The notes under the pieces are model-generated. The model saw only the letters and a program-made list of their open reading frames with translations, did no database searches and was not told where the DNA came from. A DNA stretch of 64,000 nucleotides, from contig CALRWV020000006.1 of NCBI GenBank assembly GCA_943371965.1, positions 124,001 to 188,000 of the forward strand, in the 5' to 3' direction. Positions within the stretch are counted from its first letter, which is position 1, and every line of letters starts with the position of its first letter. Both the position numbers and the translations under genes were made by a program. Origin of the DNA: CALRWV02 sp943371965 (lineage in GTDB: Bacteria; Bacteroidota; JABWAT01). Shown piece after piece: positions 50,016 through 58,325 of this stretch.

Positions 50016-51067
50016 GCGATACTGTTCAGGGATTTAACTGTCCCATTCCAAATTATGTAACCGGAAAAATTCTGCTTGGTCATGGAAGCGGTGGAAAATT
50101 AAGCGCCACTCTTCTGGAATCCATTATTCTTCCAAAATTGAAAAATGAAATACTTGATCAGGGACATGATGGAGCCATTCTCGAATTTGATCAGACAAAA
50201 CTTGCCTTTACAACCGATTCGTATGTTGTTAGTCCGTACATTTTTCCCGGTGGTGATATTGGTTCTTTGGCAATTTATGGAACAGTAAATGATCTTTCGA
50301 TGTGCGGTGCAATCCCGAAATACATTTCGCTTGGGTTAATACTTGAAGAAGGATTTTCCCTTTCAGATTTGGAGCAGATTCTGAATTCAATTTCTTCAGC
50401 TGCAAAAAAAGCAGGAGTTCAGATTGTTACCGGTGATACCAAAGTTGTGGAAAAAGGAAAGTGTGATGGAATATTCATCAACACATCCGGAATTGGAAGT
50501 TTAAGAAAATCGGTTTCAGTAAATCCGAAAAATGTGAAGCCCGGACAATTGATTATAATAAATGGAACTATTGCGGATCACGGTATGGCGATTCTTTCTG
50601 CACGGGAAAATCTTGAATTTGAAACGGAACTGAAAAGTGATTCCGCTCCGTTGAATGAACTGGTGAAATCTATTTTGTCTGTTTATCAGCAGGTTCCCAT
50701 GATGCGCGATGTAACCCGTGGCGGTCTGGCAAGTGTACTGAATGAAATTGCTGATGCATCTTCAACCCGTATTGAAATTGATGAACTCCTTATTCCTATC
50801 AAGGAAGATGTTGCCGCATTTTGTGAACTGTTGGGCTTTGATCCGCTGTATGTTGCAACAGAAGGGAAATGTGTTGTTTTTGCTGATCCGGATTTTGCAG
50901 ATGATGTTCTTGAAGAAATGAAAAAATCTGAGTTTGGAAAAGACTCAAAAATAATCGGGCGGGTTACAGAAACTACCGATGAACCGCGTTTGATTTTGCG
51001 GACAAGAATCGGAAGCAAAAGAATTGTTGACCGTTTGCCGGGTGACCAGTTACCGAGAATTTGTTAG
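50012..51067 (+). CDS. hypE: Carbamoyl dehydratase HypE
   Basis: The 351-aa protein has 'LLGHGSGGKLSATLLE', 'FTTDSYVVSPYIFPGGDIGS', 'AIYGTVNDLSMCGAIPKYI', 'PMMRDVTRGGLASVLNEIAD' and ends in 'LPRIC', whose C-terminal Cys receives the carbamoyl group from HypF and is dehydrated to thiocyanate, the source of the cyanide ligands. Last gene of hypABCDE. It converges on PPDK with palindromic repeats between. Confidence 0.97.
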   Translation: MSDTVQGFNCPIPNYVTGKILLGHGSGGKLSATLLESIILPKLKNEILDQGHDGAILEFDQTKLAFTTDSYVVSPYIFPGGDIGSLAIYGTVNDLSMCGAIPKYISLGLILEEGFSLSDLEQILNSISSAAKKAGVQIVTGDTKVVEKGKCDGIFINTSGIGSLRKSVSVNPKNVKPGQLIIINGTIADHGMAILSARENLEFETELKSDSAPLNELVKSILSVYQQVPMMRDVTRGGLASVLNEIADASSTRIEIDELLIPIKEDVAAFCELLGFDPLYVATEGKCVVFADPDFADDVLEEMKKSEFGKDSKIIGRVTETTDEPRLILRTRIGSKRIVDRLPGDQLPRIC

Positions 51068-51091
51068 GGAAAAAAAGAACAACTTAAGTAT

Positions 51092-51120
51092 GTCATTCTG
51101 AGCGAAGCGAAGAATCTCCC
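51092..51120. repeat. 'GTCATTCTGAGCG' family repeat
   Basis: GTCATTCTGAGCGAAGCGAA GAATCTCCC lies 25 bp after the hypE stop. Same family as the repeats at 15084-15218, 16120-16216 and 31977-32042, though this copy has no visible second arm nearby. Confidence 0.65.
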
Positions 51121-51221
51121 TATTCAATTATTTCGGATTGAATCATTTATACAACCGAATTGGACGCTGATGATTATAATCCAAAGATTTTGAAACCAAA
51201 TTATCCGCTTGAATATTTCAA

Positions 51222-51255
51222 CTCATAGCCCACGGTTTAAACCGTGGGCTATGAG
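51222..51255. repeat. Perfect 34-bp palindrome and likely terminator
   Basis: CTCATAGCCCACGGTTT is directly joined to its complement AAACCGTGGGCTATGAG, with no loop. It lies 41 bp beyond the PPDK stop (minus strand) and 155 bp beyond hypE, so it may terminate PPDK or both convergent units. Confidence 0.8.
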
Positions 51256-51296
51256 GGGATTTTCAGCTTTGTTTTTTGTTTATCCTTTTTATATCA

Positions 51297-54002
51297 TCAT
51301 TCCGCCTTCAAAGCTGCCTGAGCTGCTGCCAATCTGGCAATCGGAATTCTGAATGGAGAACAACTCACATAATTCAAACCGATCCGAGATGCATATTCAA
51401 CACTCATCGGTTCGCCGCCATGCTCACCGCAGATTCCAATGGAAAGATCAGGTTTTACTTTCCGTCCTTTACTGACCGCCATTTCCATCAACTGACCGAC
51501 TCCTGTCTGATCAATGGTAACAAATGGATCACTTGGGAAAATATCATGCTCAACATAATGATTCAGGAACATACCGCTGTCATCACGTGAAATTCCGAGA
51601 GTTGTCTGAGTCAGGTCATTGGTACCGAAACTGAAGAAATCTGCGTACGCAGCAATCTCATCAGCAGTCAGGGCAGCACGTGGAATTTCAATCATGGTTC
51701 CAACCAGATAATGAACTTTTATTCCTGTTTCATCAAATATCCGTTTTGCAGTTGAATCAACGATATTTCTCTGGTGTTTCAGTTCATTCACATTCGCAAC
51801 AAGGGGAATCATGATTTCGAGTTTTACAGTACCACCTTTTTTGATCACGTTAGCTGCTGCCATAATCATGGCTTCAGTCTGCATTTCAATGATTTCCGGC
51901 ATAACAATTCCAAGTCTGCAACCTCTGGTTCCCAGCATCGGATTGAATTCTTCAAGTTCAAGAACTTTGGCTTTAATTTTATTGAACGGAACTTTCATTT
52001 CACGCGCAACCATTTTTATTTTGGCATCATCACCTGGCAGGAATTCATGTAGGGGGGGATCAAGTGTTCTGATTATTACAGGTTTTCCTTTCATCACTTT
52101 GAAAATTCCTTCAAAATCGGAACGCTGCAGTTTTGCAAGTTTGTGAAGTGACTGTTTTCTCGCTTCGGCATTATCAGCCAACAGCATTTGTCTGACAAGA
52201 TTGATTCTGTTTTCACCGAAAAACATGTGCTCAGTTCTGCACAGACCAATTCCTTCAGCTCCGAAAGCAATTGCCTGTTTGCACTGATCTGGCTGATCGG
52301 CATTTGTGTATACGCCCATCTTGCGGTATTTGTCAGACCATTTCATGATGTTGGTGAAAAGGCTGAGTTCAAGACTGTTTTTTATTTTTTTGTTTTCCAG
52401 ATAATGGAGAATAACTGGCGATGGTGTTGTTTTCAGATTTCCCAAAATTACTTCACCGGTGTTACCGTCAAGTGAAATATAATCACCGCGTTTGATGGTC
52501 AGGTTTTTCACCTTCATCTGATTTTTCTCGTAATCAATTTTCAGACTGTCACAGCCAACAATGCAAACTTTTCCCATCTGACGTGCAACCAAAGCCGCAT
52601 GTGAAGTCATTCCACCTCGAGCAGTCAGAATTCCTTCAGAAAGTCTCATACCTTTTATATCTTCAGGTGAAGTTTCAATTCTGATTAAAATTACATTGTC
52701 TTTCTTCACATATTTTTCAACATCTTCTGTTCTGAAAACAACACGGCCTGATGCAGCTCCAGGTCCGGCATTCAAACCTTTCGCGAGAAGTCCACCGTTC
52801 TTAATGATTTTGGCTTTTTCATTCAAATCAAAAGTCGGACGAAGCAATTGATTCAGTTGCATGGGATCAATCCGCAATAAGGCTTCTTTTTCTGTGATCG
52901 TATTTTCATGAACCATTTCAGTTGCAATTCTGAGTGCTGCCAAACCGGTACGTTTTCCGGTTCTGCACTGAAGCATCCACAACTTTCCGTGTTCGATGGT
53001 GAATTCAATATCTGCCATATCACGGTAATGTTTTTCAAGAATATCACAATACGAAGTTAATTCCTTGTAGATGTTGGGCCATTCTGTTTTCATGATGGAA
53101 ATCTGTTTCGGAGTTCTGATTCCCGCTACAACATCTTCACCTTGCGCATTCAGTAAATATTCTCCGAAAACTACTGCTTCACCCGATGCAGGATTTCTGG
53201 TGAACGCAACTCCGGTTCCGGAATCTTCACCCATATTTCCGTAAACCATGGTGACGATATTGACAGCCGTTCCCCATTCTTCGGGAATGTTGTAAATGTG
53301 GCGGTATTCAATGGCTCTCTGATTCATCCAGGATTTGAATACAGCTGAAATGGCTCCCCACAACTGATCCTGCGGATTTTCAGGAAAAGCTTTTTTTGTT
53401 TTCTGTTTTACTACAGCTTTATATTCTGCAACGATATCTTTCATGTCATTGGCAGAAAGTTCGGTATCATTTTTTACTTTGCGGAGTTGTTTTTTCTTCT
53501 CAAGAATTTTCTCGAAAATATTTTCTTCGTGTTCTTCCTTAATTCCCAAAACAACATCTGAATACATCTGAACAAACCGGCGGTAAGAATCATAAGCAAA
53601 TCTGGGATCTCCACTTGATTTGATTAAACCCTGAACAGTTTCATCATTTAAACCAAGATTCAAAATAGTATCCATCATTCCCGGCATTGAAACCCTTGCA
53701 CCCGAACGGACAGAAACCAGAAGCGGATTTTCTTTGTTACCAAATTTTTTCCCGACAAGAACTTCAACTGCTTTCAGTGATGATGTAATCTGTTCTTTCA
53801 ATTCGGGTGGATATTCGTTTTTGTTTTTATGAAGGTAGTTGCAGACTTCGGTTGAAATAATAAAACCCGGAGGAACGGGAAGACCGATCCTTGTCATTTC
53901 GCAAAGATTGGCACCTTTTCCACCCAACAGATTTTTCATTGAAGCATTACCGTCTGATTTATTATTTCCGAAAAAATAAACGTAACTCTTTTGACTTAAC
54001 AT
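51297..54002 (-). CDS. ppdK: Pyruvate, phosphate dikinase
   Basis: The 901-aa enzyme has the N-terminal nucleotide-binding half ('LLGGKGANLCEMTRIGLPVP', 'SVRSGARVSMPGMMDTILNL'), the phosphohistidine domain 'GILTARGGMTSHAALVARQM' with catalytic His, and the C-terminal TIM barrel ending in 'GICGEHGGEPMSVEYASRIG'. It interconverts pyruvate, ATP and phosphate with PEP, AMP and PPi. It lies convergent to hypE and on the opposite strand from the hydrogenase genes, so it is probably a metabolic gene independent of hydrogenase. RBS GAGGAGA precedes it. Confidence 0.97.
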   Translation of the reverse strand: MLSQKSYVYFFGNNKSDGNASMKNLLGGKGANLCEMTRIGLPVPPGFIISTEVCNYLHKNKNEYPPELKEQITSSLKAVEVLVGKKFGNKENPLLVSVRSGARVSMPGMMDTILNLGLNDETVQGLIKSSGDPRFAYDSYRRFVQMYSDVVLGIKEEHEENIFEKILEKKKQLRKVKNDTELSANDMKDIVAEYKAVVKQKTKKAFPENPQDQLWGAISAVFKSWMNQRAIEYRHIYNIPEEWGTAVNIVTMVYGNMGEDSGTGVAFTRNPASGEAVVFGEYLLNAQGEDVVAGIRTPKQISIMKTEWPNIYKELTSYCDILEKHYRDMADIEFTIEHGKLWMLQCRTGKRTGLAALRIATEMVHENTITEKEALLRIDPMQLNQLLRPTFDLNEKAKIIKNGGLLAKGLNAGPGAASGRVVFRTEDVEKYVKKDNVILIRIETSPEDIKGMRLSEGILTARGGMTSHAALVARQMGKVCIVGCDSLKIDYEKNQMKVKNLTIKRGDYISLDGNTGEVILGNLKTTPSPVILHYLENKKIKNSLELSLFTNIMKWSDKYRKMGVYTNADQPDQCKQAIAFGAEGIGLCRTEHMFFGENRINLVRQMLLADNAEARKQSLHKLAKLQRSDFEGIFKVMKGKPVIIRTLDPPLHEFLPGDDAKIKMVAREMKVPFNKIKAKVLELEEFNPMLGTRGCRLGIVMPEIIEMQTEAMIMAAANVIKKGGTVKLEIMIPLVANVNELKHQRNIVDSTAKRIFDETGIKVHYLVGTMIEIPRAALTADEIAAYADFFSFGTNDLTQTTLGISRDDSGMFLNHYVEHDIFPSDPFVTIDQTGVGQLMEMAVSKGRKVKPDLSIGICGEHGGEPMSVEYASRIGLNYVSCSPFRIPIARLAAAQAALKAE

Positions 54003-54045
54003 GATATTTTCTCCTCAAGGTTATCTATCCTGTAAATGTGATAAG

Positions 54046-54127
54046 AACCGCAAAAGCACTAAGACGCAAGGTGTTTAAAAAATATTTACATGATATCTTT
54101 TTCGTCTTGGCGTCTTTACGGTTAAAT
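54046..54127. repeat. 'CGCAAAGACGC' family inverted repeat
   Basis: AACCGCAAAAGCACTAAGAC GCAAGGTG (54046-54073) and TTCGTCTTGGCGTCTTTACG GTTAAAT (54101-54127) are an imperfect inverted pair. It ends just before the nickel/cobalt transporter stop codon (54135, minus strand) and follows its 3' end, a terminator-like position. Confidence 0.7.
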
Positions 54128-54134
54128 ATTTGTT

Positions 54135-54854
54135 TCATAAACCTAACCATATCATTCCAACTCCGCACAATGACAATGCTCCTCCTGAAATGACAGTTGT
54201 ATATTTTTCGACCCATTCGGTCTTCAGTTTTGAAAAACCGTAAAGACCGGCGAAAACCATCATCATCATACTTGAAATTGTGAATGCTGAAAATAAAAGA
54301 ATAATCAACACTGTTTGGTTCCATCCATACTGAAGTTGTGATCCCATAATCAGTGGAATCATTGGCTCACACGGACCGAAAATAAAGATGATGAACAAAA
54401 CCCAGGGTGTTATGTTTTTTTGTGGTGATAAATGAATGTGGACATGTGAAGATTCATGGTTGTGAGTATGTGTGTGTGGAATTCCGTTTTGGTGAAAGTG
54501 AAGGTGGCTGTGTTTGGAATTCTGCCTGATCAGTTTCCAAATCCCCCAAATCAGGTATGCGAATCCAAAAAGGAAAAGTATCCAACTTGCAATGCTTCCA
54601 CGGTATTCTTCCAAACCTGAAATTGATAAAACCGATGTTTGCAGCCAGATTCCTGCAAAAGCCAACAGCACTGAACTTATGACATGACCAATTCCGCAGA
54701 ATAGAACTATAGAAGTTGTTTTTTTCGCCGACCATTTTCTTTCGTTGGACAAAACGATAAATGGTATATAATGATCCGGTCCGGAAAGGGTGTGAATGAC
54801 AGCAATACTTATTGATGTTAGGATCAGAAGCGGAAAACCGGATGTGAAATCCAT
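54135..54854 (-). CDS. Nickel/cobalt transporter, NicO/UreH-like, with His-rich loop
   Basis: The 239-aa membrane protein has about six hydrophobic segments. The first carries 'HTLSGPDHYIPFIVLS' with GPDH (25-28), the metal-recognition motif of UreH/RcnA-type transporters. A cytoplasmic or periplasmic loop (115-141) has 11 His ('HSHLHFHQNGIPHTHTHNHE' and 'SSHVHIH'). A PCEPM motif follows in the next helix. Position between the two hydrogenase operons suggests nickel supply for HypAB. Transport direction is uncertain; the family contains both importers and efflux proteins. Confidence 0.85.
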   Translation of the reverse strand: MDFTSGFPLLILTSISIAVIHTLSGPDHYIPFIVLSNERKWSAKKTTSIVLFCGIGHVISSVLLAFAGIWLQTSVLSISGLEEYRGSIASWILFLFGFAYLIWGIWKLIRQNSKHSHLHFHQNGIPHTHTHNHESSHVHIHLSPQKNITPWVLFIIFIFGPCEPMIPLIMGSQLQYGWNQTVLIILLFSAFTISSMMMMVFAGLYGFSKLKTEWVEKYTTVISGGALSLCGVGMIWLGL

Positions 54855-55078
54855 TTGTTTGTTTTCCTTTCATTCGGTTGATAAATGGGAAAAAACTGGA
54901 TTCATATTATATCCGGAATGAAGGTGGTGAATATTTTTCAAATTATCATGCAGGAAAGATTAAAGTATGAGTAAGAAATATTCCAGCTCTTATAAACCTC
55001 TAATCTTAAATTAACGGGATATTTTTTCAACTATCGTTACCTTGCCTGTGCGAAAGCTCACTTATCAGGGAAGTAATT

Positions 55079-56230
55079 ATGAGCGCAACATTCAACTCCC
55101 GAAAACCTTATCTCCTGAACCCGATTCAATTGAATTCAGTTCTTCAGAATCTCAAAGATGATCAATTTACAATCATTGGTCCTGTGGTCGGCGATCATTC
55201 CATTTCCTATTCCGAAATCACTTCAATCAATGACCTCCCTCAGGGTTATTCAGCAAAACAAACACCTGGTAAATTCGCACTGAAAAAAACAGATGATCAG
55301 CGCTTCTTCAATTTCAGTGTTGGAATTCAGTCACTGAAAAAGTTCCTGTATCCTTCAGAATGCAAACTGTTTGGTGTTTCAAAAACAAAAGGAAATTTGT
55401 CCGTTACCGTCAGTAACGACACAGAACAGAAGATTGCAGTTATAGGTGTAAGATCATGTGAAATAGCTGCCATCGATTCTTTTGATAAAGTTCTTTACAA
55501 CGAAAGATATAAAGACCAGCATTATTCTGCAAAACGTAAGAACCTGGTAATTATTGCAGTGAATTGCATTGAACCTTCTGAAACCTGTTTCTGTGATTCT
55601 ATGAAAACCGGGCCTCTGGTTACTCATGGTTATGATTTATTGCTGACTGAATTCATGGCAGGTGTTGAACATTGGTTTCTGCTGAATATTGGTTCTGAAA
55701 AAGGTTTTGAATTGCTCTCGGGAATTGCAATTGAAGATGCTGACAGCAAACTGAGTGAAATGGTTTTAAGACAGCTTGATGAAGTTCCTTCAAAAATGAA
55801 AATCAAAATTGGAACAGAAAACCTGAAACAAAATCTCCAAAATAATCCTGATCATGTTTTCTGGGATGAAGTAGCTGACAAATGTTTGTTATGCGGAAAC
55901 TGCACTTTGGTTTGTCCTACTTGTTTTTGTACTACTATTGAAGATACAACAGATTTGTCCGGTGATCATGCAGAACGGTGGAGAAAATGGGACTCCTGTT
56001 TTTCCGGTGATTTTTCCTTTATTCATGGCGGCAGCATCAGATTGAGTCCGAAATCACGTTACCGTCAGTGGATGACACATAAATTATCAAATTGGGTAGA
56101 TCAGTTTGGGACTTTCGGATGCGTGGGTTGTGGAAGATGTACAACCTGGTGTCCGGTTGGTATTGATATTCGGGAACAAGCTAACAATTTAAATCAGAAA
56201 ACAAACAATCAAATCAGGGAGTCAGTTTAA
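55079..56230 (+). CDS. hydB: NiFe-hydrogenase beta subunit (group 3b, 4Fe-4S dicluster)
   Basis: The 383-aa protein ends with two 4Fe-4S sites: 'CLLCGNCTLVCPTCFCTT' (Cys269, 272, 275, 279, plus 282 and 284) and 'CVGCGRCTTWCPVGID' (Cys348, 351, 354, 358). N-terminal 'AVIGVRSCEIAAIDSFDKVL' and 'NCIEPSETCFCDSMKTG' match HydB/HyhB of cytoplasmic bidirectional hydrogenases. It relays electrons between the NAD(P)-reducing gamma subunit and the delta/alpha catalytic core. A cyclic-nucleotide-binding gene follows after one base. Confidence 0.93.
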   Translation: MSATFNSRKPYLLNPIQLNSVLQNLKDDQFTIIGPVVGDHSISYSEITSINDLPQGYSAKQTPGKFALKKTDDQRFFNFSVGIQSLKKFLYPSECKLFGVSKTKGNLSVTVSNDTEQKIAVIGVRSCEIAAIDSFDKVLYNERYKDQHYSAKRKNLVIIAVNCIEPSETCFCDSMKTGPLVTHGYDLLLTEFMAGVEHWFLLNIGSEKGFELLSGIAIEDADSKLSEMVLRQLDEVPSKMKIKIGTENLKQNLQNNPDHVFWDEVADKCLLCGNCTLVCPTCFCTTIEDTTDLSGDHAERWRKWDSCFSGDFSFIHGGSIRLSPKSRYRQWMTHKLSNWVDQFGTFGCVGCGRCTTWCPVGIDIREQANNLNQKTNNQIRESV

Positions 56231-56231
56231 T

Positions 56232-56687
56232 ATGAGTACCAATCACGTAGCAGAACACAACCATCCATTTTATGCGGGAATGAAAAAAGAATCCATAAAA
56301 TTGATTTCCGGAATGTCTGAGAAAATGAGTTTCAAACCGGGAGAAAGAATTTTGAAGGAAGGGCAGGAAGCCGGTCATTTTTACCTGATTATTGAAGGTA
56401 AGGTTTCCATCGGACTTAGAGTTCCCGGTGAGGGCGAAATTATTTTCGAAACGATTGGTGAAGGTGAAATTATCGGATGGTCATGGCTGATTGCGCCACA
56501 CATCTGGAGATTCAATGCAACTGCTGTTGATCCAACCGAAGTGATTGCAGTTGATGCCCATAATCTTGTTGAACTTTGCGAAAAAGATCACGAACTGGGT
56601 TATCAGTTATTGAAGAAAATGGTTCATGTTATTGGCGACCGTCTGACAGCAACCCGGTTGCAGTTACTGGATATTTATGCCAAATAG
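56232..56687 (+). CDS. Stand-alone cyclic-nucleotide-binding protein inside the hydrogenase operon
   Basis: The 151-aa product is a Crp-type cNMP-binding domain only: 'MSFKPGERILKEGQEAGHFY', 'LIIEGKVSIGLRVPGEGEII', 'GEIIGWSWLIAPHIWRFNA' and the dimerisation-like helix 'GYQLLKKMVHVIGDRLTATR'. No helix-turn-helix follows, so it is unlikely to bind DNA. Glu/Arg of the classic cAMP pocket are not clearly preserved ('IGWSWLIAPHIWRFNATAV' occupies the position). It starts one base after hydB and 17 bp before hydG, so it is made stoichiometrically with the hydrogenase. A regulatory or structural role in the complex is inferred. Confidence 0.88.
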   Translation: MSTNHVAEHNHPFYAGMKKESIKLISGMSEKMSFKPGERILKEGQEAGHFYLIIEGKVSIGLRVPGEGEIIFETIGEGEIIGWSWLIAPHIWRFNATAVDPTEVIAVDAHNLVELCEKDHELGYQLLKKMVHVIGDRLTATRLQLLDIYAK

Positions 56688-56704
56688 ATAAACGGAGGGT
56701 TTCA

Positions 56705-57544
56705 ATGGATACTCCAACAGCAAAAGGAATGATACCTGACATTTGTAGGGTAACAAAAGTTATTAGAGAAACCCACGATACTTTTACCCTCGAACTTGAA
56801 ATGCAGACAGGTTCCGGAAAATTTGCTTTTCAGCCAGGTCAGTTCAATATGGTTTACATTTATGGTGTTGGTGAAATTCCAATTTCCATCAGTGGGAACC
56901 CCTCGGAATCAAAAATAATAGTACATACAACGCGGATTGTCGGCACGGTTACAAAGGCGATGGGAAAACTGTGTGAAGGCGACCTGTTGGGAATCCGCGG
57001 TCCTTTTGGAAAGTCATGGCCGGTTGAAAATGCCACAGGCAAGGATGTAATTATTGTTACCGGAGGAATTGGGCTGGCTCCATTGCGTCCAGCCATTTAC
57101 CATATCATCGGCAACAGGGAAAAATACGGACGGCTTGTTATACTTTACGGTGCCAGAACACCGAATGACATTCTTTATAAAAGTGAATTGGCATCATGGA
57201 AAAAAAATAAGTTGGCAGATATATTCATTACAGTTGACCGATCTGATTCTCATTGGAAGGGAAATGTTGGATTAGTTACAACATTGGTTAAAAAAGCACC
57301 GATCGAAGCTGAAAATACGTTGGCGATGATTTGTGGTCCTGAAATCATGATGCGGTATACCGTAATGGAACTTGAGAAACGTTCAATCAAAAAAGATAAT
57401 GTATTCATTTCTATGGAAAGGAATATGAAGTGCGGAATCGGTTTCTGCGGACACTGCCAGTACGGTGCTGAATTTGTCTGCAAAGATGGTCCGGTCTTCA
57501 GGTATCCTGATCTTGAAAAGAAACTATATCTGTCGGAGATTTGA
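56705..57544 (+). CDS. hydG: NiFe-hydrogenase gamma subunit, FAD/NAD(P)-binding (group 3b)
   Basis: From ATG 56705 (RBS CGGAGGG) the protein is 279 aa. It has a ferredoxin-NADP reductase layout: FAD-binding 'FQPGQFNMVYIYGVGEIPIS', NAD(P)-binding 'IIVTGGIGLAPLRPAIYHII' and 'LYGARTPNDILYKSELASWK', then a C-terminal [2Fe-2S] site with Cys243, 248, 251 and 259 ('CGIGFCGHCQYGAEFVCKDG'). It exchanges electrons with NAD(P)H. The upstream in-frame extension overlaps the cNMP gene and is not used. Confidence 0.93.
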   Translation: MDTPTAKGMIPDICRVTKVIRETHDTFTLELEMQTGSGKFAFQPGQFNMVYIYGVGEIPISISGNPSESKIIVHTTRIVGTVTKAMGKLCEGDLLGIRGPFGKSWPVENATGKDVIIVTGGIGLAPLRPAIYHIIGNREKYGRLVILYGARTPNDILYKSELASWKKNKLADIFITVDRSDSHWKGNVGLVTTLVKKAPIEAENTLAMICGPEIMMRYTVMELEKRSIKKDNVFISMERNMKCGIGFCGHCQYGAEFVCKDGPVFRYPDLEKKLYLSEI

Positions 57545-57545
57545 A

Positions 57546-58325
57546 ATGAAAACAAGTGAAAAACCAAAAGTTGCCGTATGGAAATTTTCAAGCTGCGATG
57601 GCTGTCAACTGAGTTTGCTTGACTGCGAAGATGAACTGCTGGCAGTTGCAGGAGCAATTCATATTGCCAACTTCCCGGAAGCATCACGTGAAGTTGTAAA
57701 AGGACCGTATGATATTTCTCTCGTTGAAGGATCCGTTACAACACCGCACGATGAAGAACGGATTCATAAAATCAGAAAGCAGTCGAAAGTCCTGATTTCC
57801 ATTGGTGCCTGTGCCACTGCCGGTGGAATACAGGCTCTGAAAAATTTTGCGAATGTCAAGGATTATATCAAAATTGTTTATGCACATCCTGAATACATTT
57901 CAACACTTTCCAAATCAACACCCATAGCAGAACATGTTTTTGTCGATTTTGAACTGAGGGGATGCCCAATCAATAAATATCAGCTTATTGAAGTGATAAA
58001 CGCCTTCTTAAACGGAAGAAAACCTAACATCCCAGTTGACAGCGTCTGTACAGAATGCAAACGAAAAGGGGTGAGTTGCATAATGGTAACACAGCAGGTT
58101 CCGTGTTTGGGTCCTGTAACACAGGCTGGATGCAATGCATTATGTCCATCCTATCAAAGAGGATGTTATGGTTGCTTTGGTCCTAAAGAAATGGCACAAA
58201 CCGGTTTGTTGAGTTCACAGTTCAGTGAAATGAAAATACAGGATGATGAAATCAAAAGACTGTTCAGAAGTTTCAATGCCTATGCCGATGCTTTCAGGAA
58301 AGAGAGTGAAGCTTATGAAAGATAG
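57546..58325 (+). CDS. hydD: NiFe-hydrogenase delta (small) subunit
   Basis: ATG 57546, one base after the hydG stop, gives 259 aa. It begins 'KVAVWKFSSCDGCQLSLLDC', the proximal [4Fe-4S] site of small subunits, with 'LISIGACATAGGIQALKNF' and 'GCPINKYQLIEVINAF'. A Cys-rich tail 'VCTECKRKGVSCIMVTQQ' and 'QAGCNALCPSYQRGCYGCFG' supplies the medial and distal clusters. No Tat signal, so the enzyme is cytoplasmic. It overlaps hydA by 11 bp. Confidence 0.95.
   Translation: MKTSEKPKVAVWKFSSCDGCQLSLLDCEDELLAVAGAIHIANFPEASREVVKGPYDISLVEGSVTTPHDEERIHKIRKQSKVLISIGACATAGGIQALKNFANVKDYIKIVYAHPEYISTLSKSTPIAEHVFVDFELRGCPINKYQLIEVINAFLNGRKPNIPVDSVCTECKRKGVSCIMVTQQVPCLGPVTQAGCNALCPSYQRGCYGCFGPKEMAQTGLLSSQFSEMKIQDDEIKRLFRSFNAYADAFRKESEAYER

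Noticed and set aside
54025..54324. 99-codon minus-strand frame over the repeat downstream of the nickel transporter
   Set aside because: It runs through the transporter gene in another frame and through the CGCAAAGACGC repeat; no independent coding support.
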